NCBI GenBank assembly: GCA_026692865.1
Contig: JAPLNI010000028.1
Coordinates: forward strand, 124,001 to 188,000
Source: Planctomycetota bacterium
Lineage (GTDB): Bacteria > Planctomycetota > Planctomycetia > Pirellulales > Pirellulaceae
Direction: 5' to 3'
Length of the DNA stretch: 64,000 nt
The notes under the pieces were generated by a model. That model worked only from the letters and a program-made list of their open reading frames with translations, was not told the origin of the DNA and did no database searches. Positions within the stretch are counted from its first letter, which is position 1; each line of letters starts with the position of its first letter. Of this stretch, positions 28,457-37,995 are shown piece after piece. Made by a program: the position numbers and the translations under genes.

Positions 28457-29635
28457 CTACTTGACATAATGGCAAAAACCACTGAGGAATAGGTCTTCGC
28501 CGATCAGTTGTCGTCGAATGTTTTTGATTGCGTGGGCTAAGTCCATCCTCAAAACCCCTTGGCCATTATTTGGAACGACTGTTGGTGTACCACCCACAAT
28601 TTTAGGAGCGATGTAAACATGGAGTTCGTCAACCAATTGATGATCAATCAAGTTCCCGATGAGTCGCGGACCGCCATCAACCAGCAAGTTTGTCATCCCG
28701 CTTGGCACGAGAATCTTCGATAACTCTTGAATCATCGTCGGGCTGCTTTCATTCGAGCAGACAACGACTTCGCATCCATGCTCGCGTAAAGCATCGACTC
28801 GACGACTATCCGCGGTCGGACCGCAAACGATCATTGTGCGATGCTCGCCAGAAGACTGTACGAGTCTCGAGTCAACGGGGGTGCGAGCTTGACGATCCAT
28901 TACGATGCGAGTTGGATTTCTATTCCCAAGCAGCGCGTACGGAAGGCTTGCATCAGATCCTTGAGCGATGGCTCGTGCGTTGAGCATTGGGTCATCTGCA
29001 AGAAGAGTTCCCACACCGATCATGATGCCATCCACGCAGGATCGCACTCGATGCGAGTGCTGTCGCGTTTGTTCACTGGTGACCCATTTTGAGTCTTTTC
29101 TATGCGTCGCTAGTCGACCGTCAAGCGTCATTGCCCATTTCGCAATGATCCATGGTAAACCTGTTCGAAGTCGCTTTAGATAAGGAGCCATCAATCGCTC
29201 GCAAGCATCTGCGTTGATACCAACCACCACATCGATTCCGGCTTCGCGAAGCTGTTGAATGCCTCGTCCAGCAACTTCTGGAAACGGATCTTGTAAGCCA
29301 ATGACAACACGATGCGGTTTCGATCGCAATAGTAAATCAACACATGGCGGTGTCTTACCAAAGTGAGCGCAAGGCTCGAGTGTTACGTAAACTGTCGATC
29401 CTTCGACATCGGCGGCAGGCAACTTGGAAATCGCGGTGACTTCAGCATGCGGCTCGCCAAATCGCTCATGAAATCCTTCGCTTATGCTTTTACCGTCTTT
29501 GACAACAACACAACCAACCATCGGATTCGGTTCAACGCTCCCACGACCTCGCTGAGCCAGCTCGATCGCACGCGAAATCCAAAATTCGTGCGTATCAGCA
29601 TGTGCATCAGAAGTTACTGCTATGGAAGAATGCAT
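28457..29635 (-). CDS. ribD: Bifunctional riboflavin biosynthesis deaminase/reductase RibD
   Basis: A 392-residue enzyme performing the second and third steps of riboflavin synthesis: deamination of diaminohydroxyphosphoribosylaminopyrimidine, then NADPH-dependent reduction of the ribose side chain. The N-terminal deaminase (about 15-160) has the zinc-binding HAEVTAI and PCAHFGKTPPC motifs and the substrate loop NPMVGCVVV. The C-terminal reductase (about 165-390) has the DHFR-like fold with KWAMTLDGRLAT and VDGGPRLIGNLIDHQLVDEL. It is last in the minus-strand run below the ferredoxin reductase, 269 bases away. No FMN riboswitch was recognised upstream. Confidence 0.94.
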   Translation of the reverse strand: MHSSIAVTSDAHADTHEFWISRAIELAQRGRGSVEPNPMVGCVVVKDGKSISEGFHERFGEPHAEVTAISKLPAADVEGSTVYVTLEPCAHFGKTPPCVDLLLRSKPHRVVIGLQDPFPEVAGRGIQQLREAGIDVVVGINADACERLMAPYLKRLRTGLPWIIAKWAMTLDGRLATHRKDSKWVTSEQTRQHSHRVRSCVDGIMIGVGTLLADDPMLNARAIAQGSDASLPYALLGNRNPTRIVMDRQARTPVDSRLVQSSGEHRTMIVCGPTADSRRVDALREHGCEVVVCSNESSPTMIQELSKILVPSGMTNLLVDGGPRLIGNLIDHQLVDELHVYIAPKIVGGTPTVVPNNGQGVLRMDLAHAIKNIRRQLIGEDLFLSGFCHYVK

Positions 29636-29904
29636 GAATCCTGTGCGATTTAAGAATGATAATGTAGGAATGGATGTGGATAGATCACCAACACGATTGT
29701 AAGTTCGAGACGCCTTTCTTACTACTCGATGAATTCAATTAGATGAATTCTACTAGATGAATTTCAATCGTAGTTGGTTGGTAGCGATTGGCAACGATAG
29801 CGTCGAATAAATCCAGTGAAGATGGCTGGTCGTAAGCAATGCCCGTTGCACTTGCGCTATCAGAAAACTAGGAGCGAAACGAGGAGGAGAAATGGTCTTT
29901 GAAT

Positions 29905-30651
29905 CTACCAGTATCGCTCGACAATGATTTGACCGGGACGCTTGGCTCTTTGGCGTTCGAGACCACGGCTTTCAAGTATCGATTCCATTTCGTTCAGCAT
30001 GTCGGGATTTCCGCACAGCATAACGGCCGAGTCCTTCGGTGATATCGTCAGCTCAGCAGCTTCTTCCAGAGAGCCATCTGCAAGTCGAGTTGTTACACGT
30101 CCTGCGAGTGCATCGGGGTGACTATCTCGCGATGTACATGAAACGAATTGAAACTGTTCCGGATGCGATCGCTTGTGGTCGGAGAACTCGTCTAAGTAAG
30201 CAAGATCGTTTGAGTGACGCACCCCTTGCACCAATACAATCTTTTCATAACGTTCCCAGACCGCCTTATCTCGAAGCATTGCGACATAAGGAGCTAAACC
30301 AGTACCCGTTGCGATAAGCCAAATCGTTTTTAAAGCGGGAGTGTGGCTTAGCGTAAAGCTTCCGGCTGCTTTCGCGGAAACGTCAATCGCGGCACCTACT
30401 GGAAGATCCCAAAGCAACGTGGTCAGTGCGCCATTTTCTACCCGAACTATGTAAAAATCGAGAATCTCCGAGTGGGGTGACGCAACCGAATAGGGGCGAT
30501 GCAGGTGCTTCTCCGGTTGTTCCAAACCAATTTGAAGAAACTGCCCCGGTTCGAACGGAGCTACCCCCGGGCAACGGATCGACAGTGTAAAAAGTCCATC
30601 CGTCCATATTTTTTTGGATTCAACTCGACCAGCTATCCATTGAAGTGACAT
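29905..30651 (-). CDS. fpr: Ferredoxin-NADP(+) reductase, Fpr type
   Basis: A 248-residue FAD enzyme that moves electrons between NADPH and ferredoxin or flavodoxin. HRPYSVASPH is the FAD-binding RxYS motif, LIATGTGLAPYVAML is the NADP-pyrophosphate loop, and VMLCGNPDML is the conserved C-terminal CGNPxM segment. It ends GQIIVERYW, the aromatic terminus of the bacterial Fpr subfamily. It begins 73 bases after the stop of the radical-SAM fusion gene on the same strand, suggesting it could supply electrons for that enzyme's [4Fe-4S] cluster (inference). It is also adjacent to ribD, upstream in flavin synthesis. Confidence 0.93.
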   Translation of the reverse strand: MSLQWIAGRVESKKIWTDGLFTLSIRCPGVAPFEPGQFLQIGLEQPEKHLHRPYSVASPHSEILDFYIVRVENGALTTLLWDLPVGAAIDVSAKAAGSFTLSHTPALKTIWLIATGTGLAPYVAMLRDKAVWERYEKIVLVQGVRHSNDLAYLDEFSDHKRSHPEQFQFVSCTSRDSHPDALAGRVTTRLADGSLEEAAELTISPKDSAVMLCGNPDMLNEMESILESRGLERQRAKRPGQIIVERYW

Positions 30652-30724
30652 ACTTAAAGCTACACAGTGAGGAGAGGATTAAAGACGAATCAACGTGAGT
30701 GTTGATTCGACTGCAAATATCTTA

Positions 30725-33700
30725 TCAAATAGTGAGTGCCTTGGGAGAAACGGTCGAGCGAAAGAGGACTCCACCATAGCCTACAACGCGAGCCGAATCA
30801 CCACCGTGGCTTGCGCTGTTGTCGTAACTTACTTCCTCGGCTGTAAAGACTTCGCCCAAGTTAATAAGCGTTTGCATCACAATCGCTGCCGGAACGAGAC
30901 CGCACATGCTTATCTGGTTCTCTCTACAAACTTCGATCAATTTTTTAGGATCTCCGCTTAGCATGGCATCGATTGCAAGTCGATCTCGGCGACGATTTTC
31001 GGCCTCGCTTTCAAAGTGATTCAAATCGCTTGAAATCACTAGTAGCGGCCGCTCGGGTAAGTCGCGTAACACCTTTGCGAGTTGCTTTGATGCGAGCATA
31101 ATCTCGTCCCACGATGAGTTCTTCAGCACGATCGCGACCAGCGTCGGTCGATCATTGGACGGCGACAAAGCTTCGAGAATTGGGAGTTGCGTTTCGATCG
31201 CGTGCTCGCGTAAATGGGCTACCGAGTCAAAATCCAATCCCTCGACTTCATCAACCAGCTTCTTAGCAAGTTCCATGTTGCACAGCCAGCGTTCGCCATC
31301 TGGCAATTCCCACGCTGTTGATGGTGACATGGCCCATTCAGAACCCATCGATGTATGCTTGGGACCAATCATAAGTAACGTTGAGGGTAATTTTACGCGG
31401 CTCCACACATCCATTGCGACTTGGCCGCTGTAGCTAAGACCGGCATGTGGCGTCATGATCGCCAAGACTTGCGAGGGTGTTGACAAGGCAGGAACCTTGG
31501 CCTTGAGCTGACCAACCATTGATCGTCGGTCTTCCGCTTGGGCGGGATAGAAGGAACCCGCGATCGCTGGCATGCGGACCGTCTCGTCATTATTTGAGTT
31601 GGGTGCGTTACTCGCGAGAATTTTACTGGCGGTAGAAACATATGCCATCGAGTAGATCCCGATTGGGTTACGGCGAATTTTGACGGAATTAGCCGATTCA
31701 ACCAGTAAATCGTGCGGGCTTTTGTCGGCATCAAAAGCGATCGTTACCAGATCGCCACAAACAGCTAAAATTGCCCGTTGTGATGATTCAACACCAGCGA
31801 TCTCACAGCGGCTTAACTCGGGTTTCAGCTTGCGACCATTCCATTCATCGAATCCAATAGTGCCGTGGTGGGCTGGGTCAAAAAGGACCGAAATTACTAA
31901 ATCGATATCGGTCTGTTTTTGGACTTGAGCATTTGCAAGAAAACCTGCAGCGGATTGACAAAGCTCAAACAAACTCGATTGAAGAGGCATATCGTTTCGG
32001 ATCGATGTCTTCATCCAATGAACGAACGGTTCGCCCGATGAAGAATCGACGATTGAGAGAACAACGCCATGCACGTTCCCGTCCATTGCGTCGGGTGCGT
32101 AATAGGTTGGCGTTGCACCCATCGACATTGCGACAACATTTTGAGCGGCAACTTGCTTTAATCTTAATAGACTCGCACCGTTACCCGGTGCCTGCGCGTT
32201 GGGGAGTTCCACTGGCAGGCTGGCGTGTTCGATCGTGCCTTCAATGAGGACTCCTTCAAATGTTTCAAGGCTTGCTTCCGAATTCAACCAAGCCGACTCA
32301 GGTAGTCCCGCTTTGCGACAAACACCTTCGAGAAACTGTTGTGACGTCCAACCTTGTTCGACAGCAACGCTTGGCAGAAGGAGTCCCGCTTTTTGTCCAA
32401 GAATGATTTTCAGCCCATGCTTTCCTACTTGAACATGATCGACACGACTCTCTGGTGCTACTGTCAAAACAACCGGCGATGCGAGAAGCGAAACGTCCAA
32501 CTTCAGATACGGAAGCTCTGCTACGGAGACAGAGGGCATCCGTTTATCTTCCTTGGCTGTTCGTCGAGCTGACGAAAGGATCGCTTCACTTAGTGAGGTG
32601 GGGTGACCTAAGAAACCACAACATCCCCTCAATTGTGAACCACGGTAAAGCGTGGTGAACATCCCCATAACTTGTAATGGAGCCAAAGGTCCCAACATAT
32701 CGAGCCATTCGTTACCAAGCTTGCGATTGCAAACGGTCGCCACGACGACGAGCTGGGTCGCCTTCTGAATCGCAGTCTTTTGCTGCTCGTTCAGTTCATC
32801 GAGTTTCAGCATCGACAGGTCTCCGGATTGCAATACGGGTGTTGATAGAGATTGCGTAGACATCGATGCCTCGTGAGAAGAAATTTGCGAATCAGTGGAT
32901 GATGATAACGGAGTTTCCGTCGAAGATCGTTCGCGATTGATTAATATCGGCATGATTGGATTACTAATCTTGGCCGAAACATGCATTTGACGAAAAGAAT
33001 CCAAGTTTACGGGCTGCCGCTTACGCCCCCAATCGCCAGGAGCGTCGCCGAAACGTCCTGATTGTTTCGCGCCACACGCGATGCATTGATCACGCTTCAG
33101 TCCATACCTACCCAACTGATACCAATCGCGTTCGATAAGAAGCGCAGAACACGACCAGCAGTAGGTAGAACTCCGCGCGACATCGTGGATGTTGCCTACA
33201 TACGCGTAACTTAGTCCAGCTTGCTTTGCGATTGAGTGCGCCTGGATTAACGTTTCAGGGGGCGTTCTGGGGCGATCCATCATTCTGAAGTCAGGATGAA
33301 AGGCTGAGAAGTGGACTGGAACATCGGGCCCCAATTCATTCAAGATCCAATCACACATGCGGGTCAACTCATCCATCGAGTCATTTACATCAGGGATGAT
33401 GAGGTTCGTGATCTCAAACCAGACATCCGTTTCATGCTTTAGATAACGCAGTGTGTCGAGCACAGGTTGCATGTGAGAGTAGGTGATCTTGCGATAGAAA
33501 TCCTCCGAAAATGCTTTGAGGTCAACATTCGCCGCATCCATATGCGAGTAAAACTCTTTCCTCGCTTCTGGAGAGATATAGCCGGCCGTAACGGCAACAC
33601 TTTGAATTCCAATTGAGCGGCAAGCCTTAGCAGTATCGATGGCGTATTCCGCCCAAATGACCGGATCGTTGTAAGTGAACGCGACGCTTTGGCAACCGAG

Positions 33701-34066
33701 TTGTTGCGCTGCTTCTGCAATGAGTTCCGGTTCAGCAATCGAACTTAATTTGGCAACTTCACGGGACTTGGAGATGTCCCAGTTTTGGCAAAATTGACAA
33801 CCCAAATTACAGCCAGCAGTACCAAAGGACAGCACGCTCGTTCCGGGATAAAAATGGTTGAGTGGTTTCTTCTCAATAGGGTCGATACAGAAGCCAGTGC
33901 TTCGACCATACGTGTCAAGCACCATCTGGTTGCCTTCGACTTTTCGTACAAAGCAAAAGCCGCGGTCTCCCTCCTTCATGCTGCACTGACGAGGGCACAA
34001 ATCGCAAACGATGCGTTCGCTTCCTTCGTGGCGATGCCACCATTTTCCAGGGTGAAGTGCACTCAT
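30725..34066 (-). CDS. AmmeMemoRadiSam single-chain protein: radical SAM, AMMECR1 and Memo domains fused
   Basis: A 1113-residue cytoplasmic protein. Residues 1-300 are the AmmeMemoRadiSam radical SAM enzyme: a Cys-rich start (Cys21, 24, 28, 38) and the CxxxCxxC cluster Cys86/90/93 in GCNLGCQFCQNW. A zinc-ribbon-like part follows (Cys303/306/328/331). After a Ser/Thr-rich linker (about 380-415), residues 424-615 are AMMECR1-like with the hallmark LRGCCGFLG. Residues about 640-820 match nothing I know. Residues 831-1105 are Memo-like (AGSFYPA, MTPHAGLSYSG, SSDLNHF). These three families are usually separate neighbouring genes, and the modified substrate is unknown. It lies 24 bases after the transporter gene and 73 before fpr. 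Confidence 0.9.
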   Translation of the reverse strand: MSALHPGKWWHRHEGSERIVCDLCPRQCSMKEGDRGFCFVRKVEGNQMVLDTYGRSTGFCIDPIEKKPLNHFYPGTSVLSFGTAGCNLGCQFCQNWDISKSREVAKLSSIAEPELIAEAAQQLGCQSVAFTYNDPVIWAEYAIDTAKACRSIGIQSVAVTAGYISPEARKEFYSHMDAANVDLKAFSEDFYRKITYSHMQPVLDTLRYLKHETDVWFEITNLIIPDVNDSMDELTRMCDWILNELGPDVPVHFSAFHPDFRMMDRPRTPPETLIQAHSIAKQAGLSYAYVGNIHDVARSSTYCWSCSALLIERDWYQLGRYGLKRDQCIACGAKQSGRFGDAPGDWGRKRQPVNLDSFRQMHVSAKISNPIMPILINRERSSTETPLSSSTDSQISSHEASMSTQSLSTPVLQSGDLSMLKLDELNEQQKTAIQKATQLVVVATVCNRKLGNEWLDMLGPLAPLQVMGMFTTLYRGSQLRGCCGFLGHPTSLSEAILSSARRTAKEDKRMPSVSVAELPYLKLDVSLLASPVVLTVAPESRVDHVQVGKHGLKIILGQKAGLLLPSVAVEQGWTSQQFLEGVCRKAGLPESAWLNSEASLETFEGVLIEGTIEHASLPVELPNAQAPGNGASLLRLKQVAAQNVVAMSMGATPTYYAPDAMDGNVHGVVLSIVDSSSGEPFVHWMKTSIRNDMPLQSSLFELCQSAAGFLANAQVQKQTDIDLVISVLFDPAHHGTIGFDEWNGRKLKPELSRCEIAGVESSQRAILAVCGDLVTIAFDADKSPHDLLVESANSVKIRRNPIGIYSMAYVSTASKILASNAPNSNNDETVRMPAIAGSFYPAQAEDRRSMVGQLKAKVPALSTPSQVLAIMTPHAGLSYSGQVAMDVWSRVKLPSTLLMIGPKHTSMGSEWAMSPSTAWELPDGERWLCNMELAKKLVDEVEGLDFDSVAHLREHAIETQLPILEALSPSNDRPTLVAIVLKNSSWDEIMLASKQLAKVLRDLPERPLLVISSDLNHFESEAENRRRDRLAIDAMLSGDPKKLIEVCRENQISMCGLVPAAIVMQTLINLGEVFTAEEVSYDNSASHGGDSARVVGYGGVLFRSTVSPKALTI

Positions 34067-34090
34067 TGGCTAACTCGTTCTTACAGAATC

Positions 34091-35224
34091 TTAGTTCCGA
34101 TTTCTTGGCCACAGTATGATAATGTTTGCGAGCAATATCAAACTACCGCCTTGAACTAAAGGTGCTGTCCACTGCTCGTTGGCAAAGCTTACGCCGGTGA
34201 AAAGACTGATCCAGCCTGGCAGGAACAGAGCCCATCCCGAAGCAAAAACTGGTTCGAGTGAATAGATGATCGACGCTTGAGTCGCAGTCACATAGGGTTG
34301 ATATTTATTCATTCCAATAAACGCTACAAGTGAACACACCGATCCAAGAATTCCTAAGAGAGGAAAGAAAGCTGGTTTCACGGCCAGGTCAATCCAACTA
34401 GCATCCGTAGTTTCAACAGCCATCGTTGAGCAGATTGCAAAAGTAAGCCCCGCCAACACGATCACCGCTGAAAACATACCGGGGGTTAGCCCTGAAGAGT
34501 TCACTCGCGAACCAATTCGATCAATCAAAAGAATCTGCCCTGTAAAAAAAATCGCACCCACGGTTGTCAGAGTGTCACCGATTGACCAGACCTGAAGAGC
34601 CTGAGATGTGAAGCTAAGTCCGCTAGTCGAAATCGCAGCAAGTTCGGTTAAAACGCCAACACCTAATAGCGCGACCGCGACTGCTCCACACACGAAAAAG
34701 CCCGGTGCGCGTCGAAGAACTACGGCCGTAACGAGTGGAATGAAGATCGCCGTGAGACTTGTCAGGAATCCGCTCCTCGATGCGGGGATCGTCGCTAGCC
34801 CGATGACTTGACACATCAAACCGAAATAAAAACAAATCCCGATGCACATCCCTGCTTTCCATTCCAACGCAGACGCGTTCCGAATCAAGCTCCTAACAAA
34901 AATCGCCATCATGGCCATTGCAAGTCCAAATCGAATTGCAATCATCCATGCCACAGAACCAATGCGAAGAGCAAGACTAACCGTCTCCGGAGTGACGTTG
35001 AAATGATGATCAACCTCTTGGTTCAAGAACTTCATGACAGGAAACGAAAGCCCCCAAATTGCATTGACTCCAATTAATGCAAAGATTGCGATCAACTGCG
35101 GTCGCGGACGAAACATTCCGTTGAACCAAACTGAGTAAGCGAAATTGCGAAAAACGTGTCCAACTGAGGTATGTCGTTTGAAATGTCGCACTTGTAAACG
35201 AACGACCAGAACGCCATAAGACAT
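34091..35224 (-). CDS. EamA/DMT-family transporter
   Basis: An inner-membrane transporter with about ten hydrophobic helices in two EamA repeats: FALIGVNAIWGLSFPVMKF at the start of the first and an ASIIYSLEPVFASGWALF segment near the end of the second, both hallmark patterns. The cargo could be an amino acid, metabolite or vitamin and cannot be read. Three starts are possible: 35317, 35224 and 35116. I chose 35224 because GAGGAAAG lies just upstream; 35116 gives the more usual short N-terminus (MFRPRPQLIAIF) but has no ribosome-binding site. The stop is 24 bases before the AmmeMemoRadiSam gene, so the two are probably co-transcribed. Confidence 0.85.
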   Translation of the reverse strand: MSYGVLVVRLQVRHFKRHTSVGHVFRNFAYSVWFNGMFRPRPQLIAIFALIGVNAIWGLSFPVMKFLNQEVDHHFNVTPETVSLALRIGSVAWMIAIRFGLAMAMMAIFVRSLIRNASALEWKAGMCIGICFYFGLMCQVIGLATIPASRSGFLTSLTAIFIPLVTAVVLRRAPGFFVCGAVAVALLGVGVLTELAAISTSGLSFTSQALQVWSIGDTLTTVGAIFFTGQILLIDRIGSRVNSSGLTPGMFSAVIVLAGLTFAICSTMAVETTDASWIDLAVKPAFFPLLGILGSVCSLVAFIGMNKYQPYVTATQASIIYSLEPVFASGWALFLPGWISLFTGVSFANEQWTAPLVQGGSLILLANIIILWPRNRN

Positions 35225-35458
35225 TCTTTCCTCAAGCCGACAAGCCAGTAGCAAACGTCCAGAAGCAAAAGTAAGGAGTAGATCATAGAAGCCAACGCAA
35301 ATTGCTTCGAGCCCCACAGGCCCCTTTCAACGCAAACTTCCTTTTAAAATCAGTCAATTAGCCGATCTCATTTTCGAAAAATTGGTAGGCGACTTAATGT
35401 TACAATAAAAATCCCGTTGTTTCTTTCATTGATTTTCTCATTTGCTTGATTGAAAAAC

Positions 35459-36580
35459 ATGCATGACGTATCGCAGGAATTCTTTGGCGGTGTTTTCAAT
35501 GACAAGATAGAAGGTGGTCGAGCAGCCGCGAAGATCTCGATTCATCCACAGGGATTGGTCGCGGAAACGCTAGAGGAGCAACGCTTTGAGATACCATTTG
35601 GCGAGTGCCAGTTGGACAAAGGTGGGGCAAGCGGACGCATGATCTTCTGCAGAAACAACGATCGCAGCATCACGCTGTTTTGCGAAGAGCGGGGTTTTCC
35701 CAAAGCACTCGAATCTCTGTCGCTGGGTGCATTTTCAGGCCAGTTGCGAGCAATCCAACAAAAGCAACGTGGACATGAAAAGACATTCTGGTTCTGGCTG
35801 ACTGTCGGCTCTGTCATGACTTTGATTGCGGGCGTAATCGGATACTACGCATTGATTGCGACCACGCAAGCAGCAGTTGCTGCTTTACCAATCAGTATCG
35901 ATGAAAACATCGGCAGTGTCGCGATCAAGTCGGTAGAGCTTCATGCTCGATTGGATGCAGGACATGTGGCGACGAAACTAGTCAACGACATCGTCAAAGA
36001 GCTTGAACCACACAGTGCTATAAAAGGGTTGAACTTTCGTATCATGGTGGTTGATGAACCAACCGTGAATGCTTTTGCGCTTCCAGGTGGTCAGATCGTG
36101 GTATACACGGGCTTAATCAAGAATGCAAAATCTGCGGAGCAACTGGCGGGAGTCATCGCCCACGAGATGGCTCACGCGACGCTCCGTCATGGACTCAAGG
36201 GAGTTGGGCAATCACTCGGAATCATCGCTGCGATCCAGTTAGTAACAGGTGATGTCGGCGGGCTGTTAGCGCTGAGTACCCAGCTTGCGCAAGAGTCGAT
36301 CCTCACAAGCTATAGCCGAAAATCGGAAACCGAAGCAGACTTAGAAGGTGCTCGAATGCTTCACGAAGCGGGTATTGATCCGAAGAACATGGCTGACTTC
36401 TTTCAGATGCTCGAAAAGCTTGAAGGGGACATTCCAGATTTACTAGCTTGGATCAGCACCCATCCTCAACACGCCGACCGAATCGCGAGAATCGAGAATT
36501 ACCAAAAACAACTTCCGCAAAAGCCGTATAGGCTACTTGAGCTACCGTGGGAGGAAGTTCAAAATCAGCTTGCGAATTAA
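35459..36580 (+). CDS. M48-family zinc metallopeptidase, membrane-anchored
   Basis: A 373-residue protein. Residues 1-105 form a small beta-rich N-terminal domain (ISIHPQGLVAET, FEIPFGECQL). A transmembrane helix lies at about 113-135 (FWFWLTVGSVMTLIAGVIGYYAL), then the M48 catalytic domain with HEMAH beginning at His235 (GVIAHEMAHATLRHG) and the third zinc ligand Glu in SRKSETEADLEGARML. It resembles bacterial Oma1/HtpX-like quality-control peptidases. I preferred the ATG at 35459 over an in-frame TTG at 35450. Three AIM24-family genes follow at once, suggesting a shared envelope or stress function. Confidence 0.88.
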   Translation: MHDVSQEFFGGVFNDKIEGGRAAAKISIHPQGLVAETLEEQRFEIPFGECQLDKGGASGRMIFCRNNDRSITLFCEERGFPKALESLSLGAFSGQLRAIQQKQRGHEKTFWFWLTVGSVMTLIAGVIGYYALIATTQAAVAALPISIDENIGSVAIKSVELHARLDAGHVATKLVNDIVKELEPHSAIKGLNFRIMVVDEPTVNAFALPGGQIVVYTGLIKNAKSAEQLAGVIAHEMAHATLRHGLKGVGQSLGIIAAIQLVTGDVGGLLALSTQLAQESILTSYSRKSETEADLEGARMLHEAGIDPKNMADFFQMLEKLEGDIPDLLAWISTHPQHADRIARIENYQKQLPQKPYRLLELPWEEVQNQLAN

Positions 36581-36618
36581 AGCATGTTTCTCTTCATTCG
36601 ATTTTGACTAGGCAACTT

Positions 36619-37272
36619 ATGGAAGTCACAATACGCAACGCGCCGTCCTTCGCTAACCTTTTGGTCAATCTTTATCCTGGTGACCGCATTGTCGCCGAAG
36701 CAGATGCGATGGCCAGCATGAGCAGCGGCATCGAGATGACGACTCGATGGAATGGGGGCGTCTTTCGTGCAATCGCGAGAAGAATCTTCGGGGGCGAATC
36801 GATATTCGTCAATGAATTCAAATCTACAAAGTCAGGGCACATCGTAATAACACAACCTTTTCCCGGTGACATGGCCTGCCTTGAGCTGAAAGGAAACACC
36901 ATGTTCCTTCAGCCCGGTGCGTACATTGCAAGTGAACCGCAAGTCACTCTCGGACTCGGTTGGGCTGGCATTCGCAGCTTCATCTCGGGCGAAGGACTGT
37001 TTCGTATGAAGGTCAGTGGCTACGGACGGGTTTGGTTCGGTGCGTACGGCGCGATCTTTACTCGCGAGGTCGAAGGTGAATACATCGTCGACACGGGGCA
37101 TTTAGTCGCCTACGAACCGACAATTGGGATACGTGTCGGAATGGCCGGCGGGATCTTTTCGAGTTTCTTTGGCGGCGAAGGGCTCATCACACGCGTCAAT
37201 GGTCAAGGCAAAATCTACATGCAGTCGCGTTCCTTCGAAGGCTTAGCGGCTTGGACGAATGCACATCTCTAA
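36619..37272 (+). CDS. AIM24/TIGR00266-family protein, paralogue 1
   Basis: A 217-residue all-beta protein of the TIGR00266 (AIM24, DUF124) family. It keeps the family layout of repeated beta motifs: DAMASMSSGIEM near the start, FGGESIFVNEF, SGEGLFRMKVSGYGRV, then VDTGHLVAYEPT and FGGEGLITRVNGQGKIYMQSR. The frame is open from 36547, overlapping the peptidase gene, but the ATG at 36619 gives the normal start MEVTIRNAPSF, 38 bases after the peptidase stop. Function in bacteria is not established; the mitochondrial homologue Aim24 supports inner-membrane organisation. First of three tandem copies. Confidence 0.88.
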   Translation: MEVTIRNAPSFANLLVNLYPGDRIVAEADAMASMSSGIEMTTRWNGGVFRAIARRIFGGESIFVNEFKSTKSGHIVITQPFPGDMACLELKGNTMFLQPGAYIASEPQVTLGLGWAGIRSFISGEGLFRMKVSGYGRVWFGAYGAIFTREVEGEYIVDTGHLVAYEPTIGIRVGMAGGIFSSFFGGEGLITRVNGQGKIYMQSRSFEGLAAWTNAHL

Positions 37273-37311
37273 ATCGCCCAAGAAAAACCAACCACGAAGG
37301 GATGATCCGAC

Positions 37312-37995
37312 ATGAAACATGAACTACTCTGTCAGCCAGCCGCTACTGCGATTCGATTCTCGCTCGAGCAAGGAGATGAATTGACGTGTGAAGTTGGTGC
37401 AATGATTGCGATGACAAAAGGAATTACCGTTGATACGACTTCGAAAAGCCGTGGCGGTAGTGGAGGAATCATGAAGGGATTGAAACGGATGTTCTCTGGT
37501 GAGAACTTCTTCCTGAACCATTTTACAGCTCAGCAACCAAATCAATCGCTGATCATTGGCCCGACAATGTTGGGTGACTGCATACACCACGCGCTCTCAG
37601 GCGGGTCCATGATTGTGCAAGGATCAAGCTGGGTTGCCTCCGATAGTGGCATTCAAATCGACACGACCTGGCAAGGTTTCAGCTCAGCATTCTTCAGTGG
37701 CGAATCCATGTTTTGGGTCAAGTGCTCCGGTGCAGGCAATTTGTTCTTGAGCAGCTACGGTGCGATCTATTCAGTTGAAGTCGATGGCGAATATACCGTC
37801 GATTCAGGTCACATCGTCGCCTTTGAAGACACTCTGCAGTTTCGAATAGGCAAGGCCGGCAAAAGTCTTATCGGAAGCTTCCTCGGTGGTGAAGGCTTAG
37901 TGTGTAAGTTCTCAGGTCGGGGTACCTTGTACTGCCAAACCCATAACCCACCCAGCCTCGGTAAACTCCTTGGACCTAAACTAAAACCGCGTTAG
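37312..37995 (+). CDS. AIM24/TIGR00266-family protein, paralogue 2
   Basis: A 227-residue paralogue that differs from copy 1 by a Gly/Lys-rich insert (SRGGSGGIMKGLKRMF) before the FSGENFFLNHF motif and by the start MKHELLCQPAATAIRF. It keeps VDSGHIVAFEDTLQF and FLGGEGLVCKFSGRGTLYCQT, the latter with two cysteines absent from copy 1. The ATG at 37312 lies 39 bases after copy 1. The low identity between copies implies old duplication and different partners or ligands. Confidence 0.88.
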   Translation: MKHELLCQPAATAIRFSLEQGDELTCEVGAMIAMTKGITVDTTSKSRGGSGGIMKGLKRMFSGENFFLNHFTAQQPNQSLIIGPTMLGDCIHHALSGGSMIVQGSSWVASDSGIQIDTTWQGFSSAFFSGESMFWVKCSGAGNLFLSSYGAIYSVEVDGEYTVDSGHIVAFEDTLQFRIGKAGKSLIGSFLGGEGLVCKFSGRGTLYCQTHNPPSLGKLLGPKLKPR

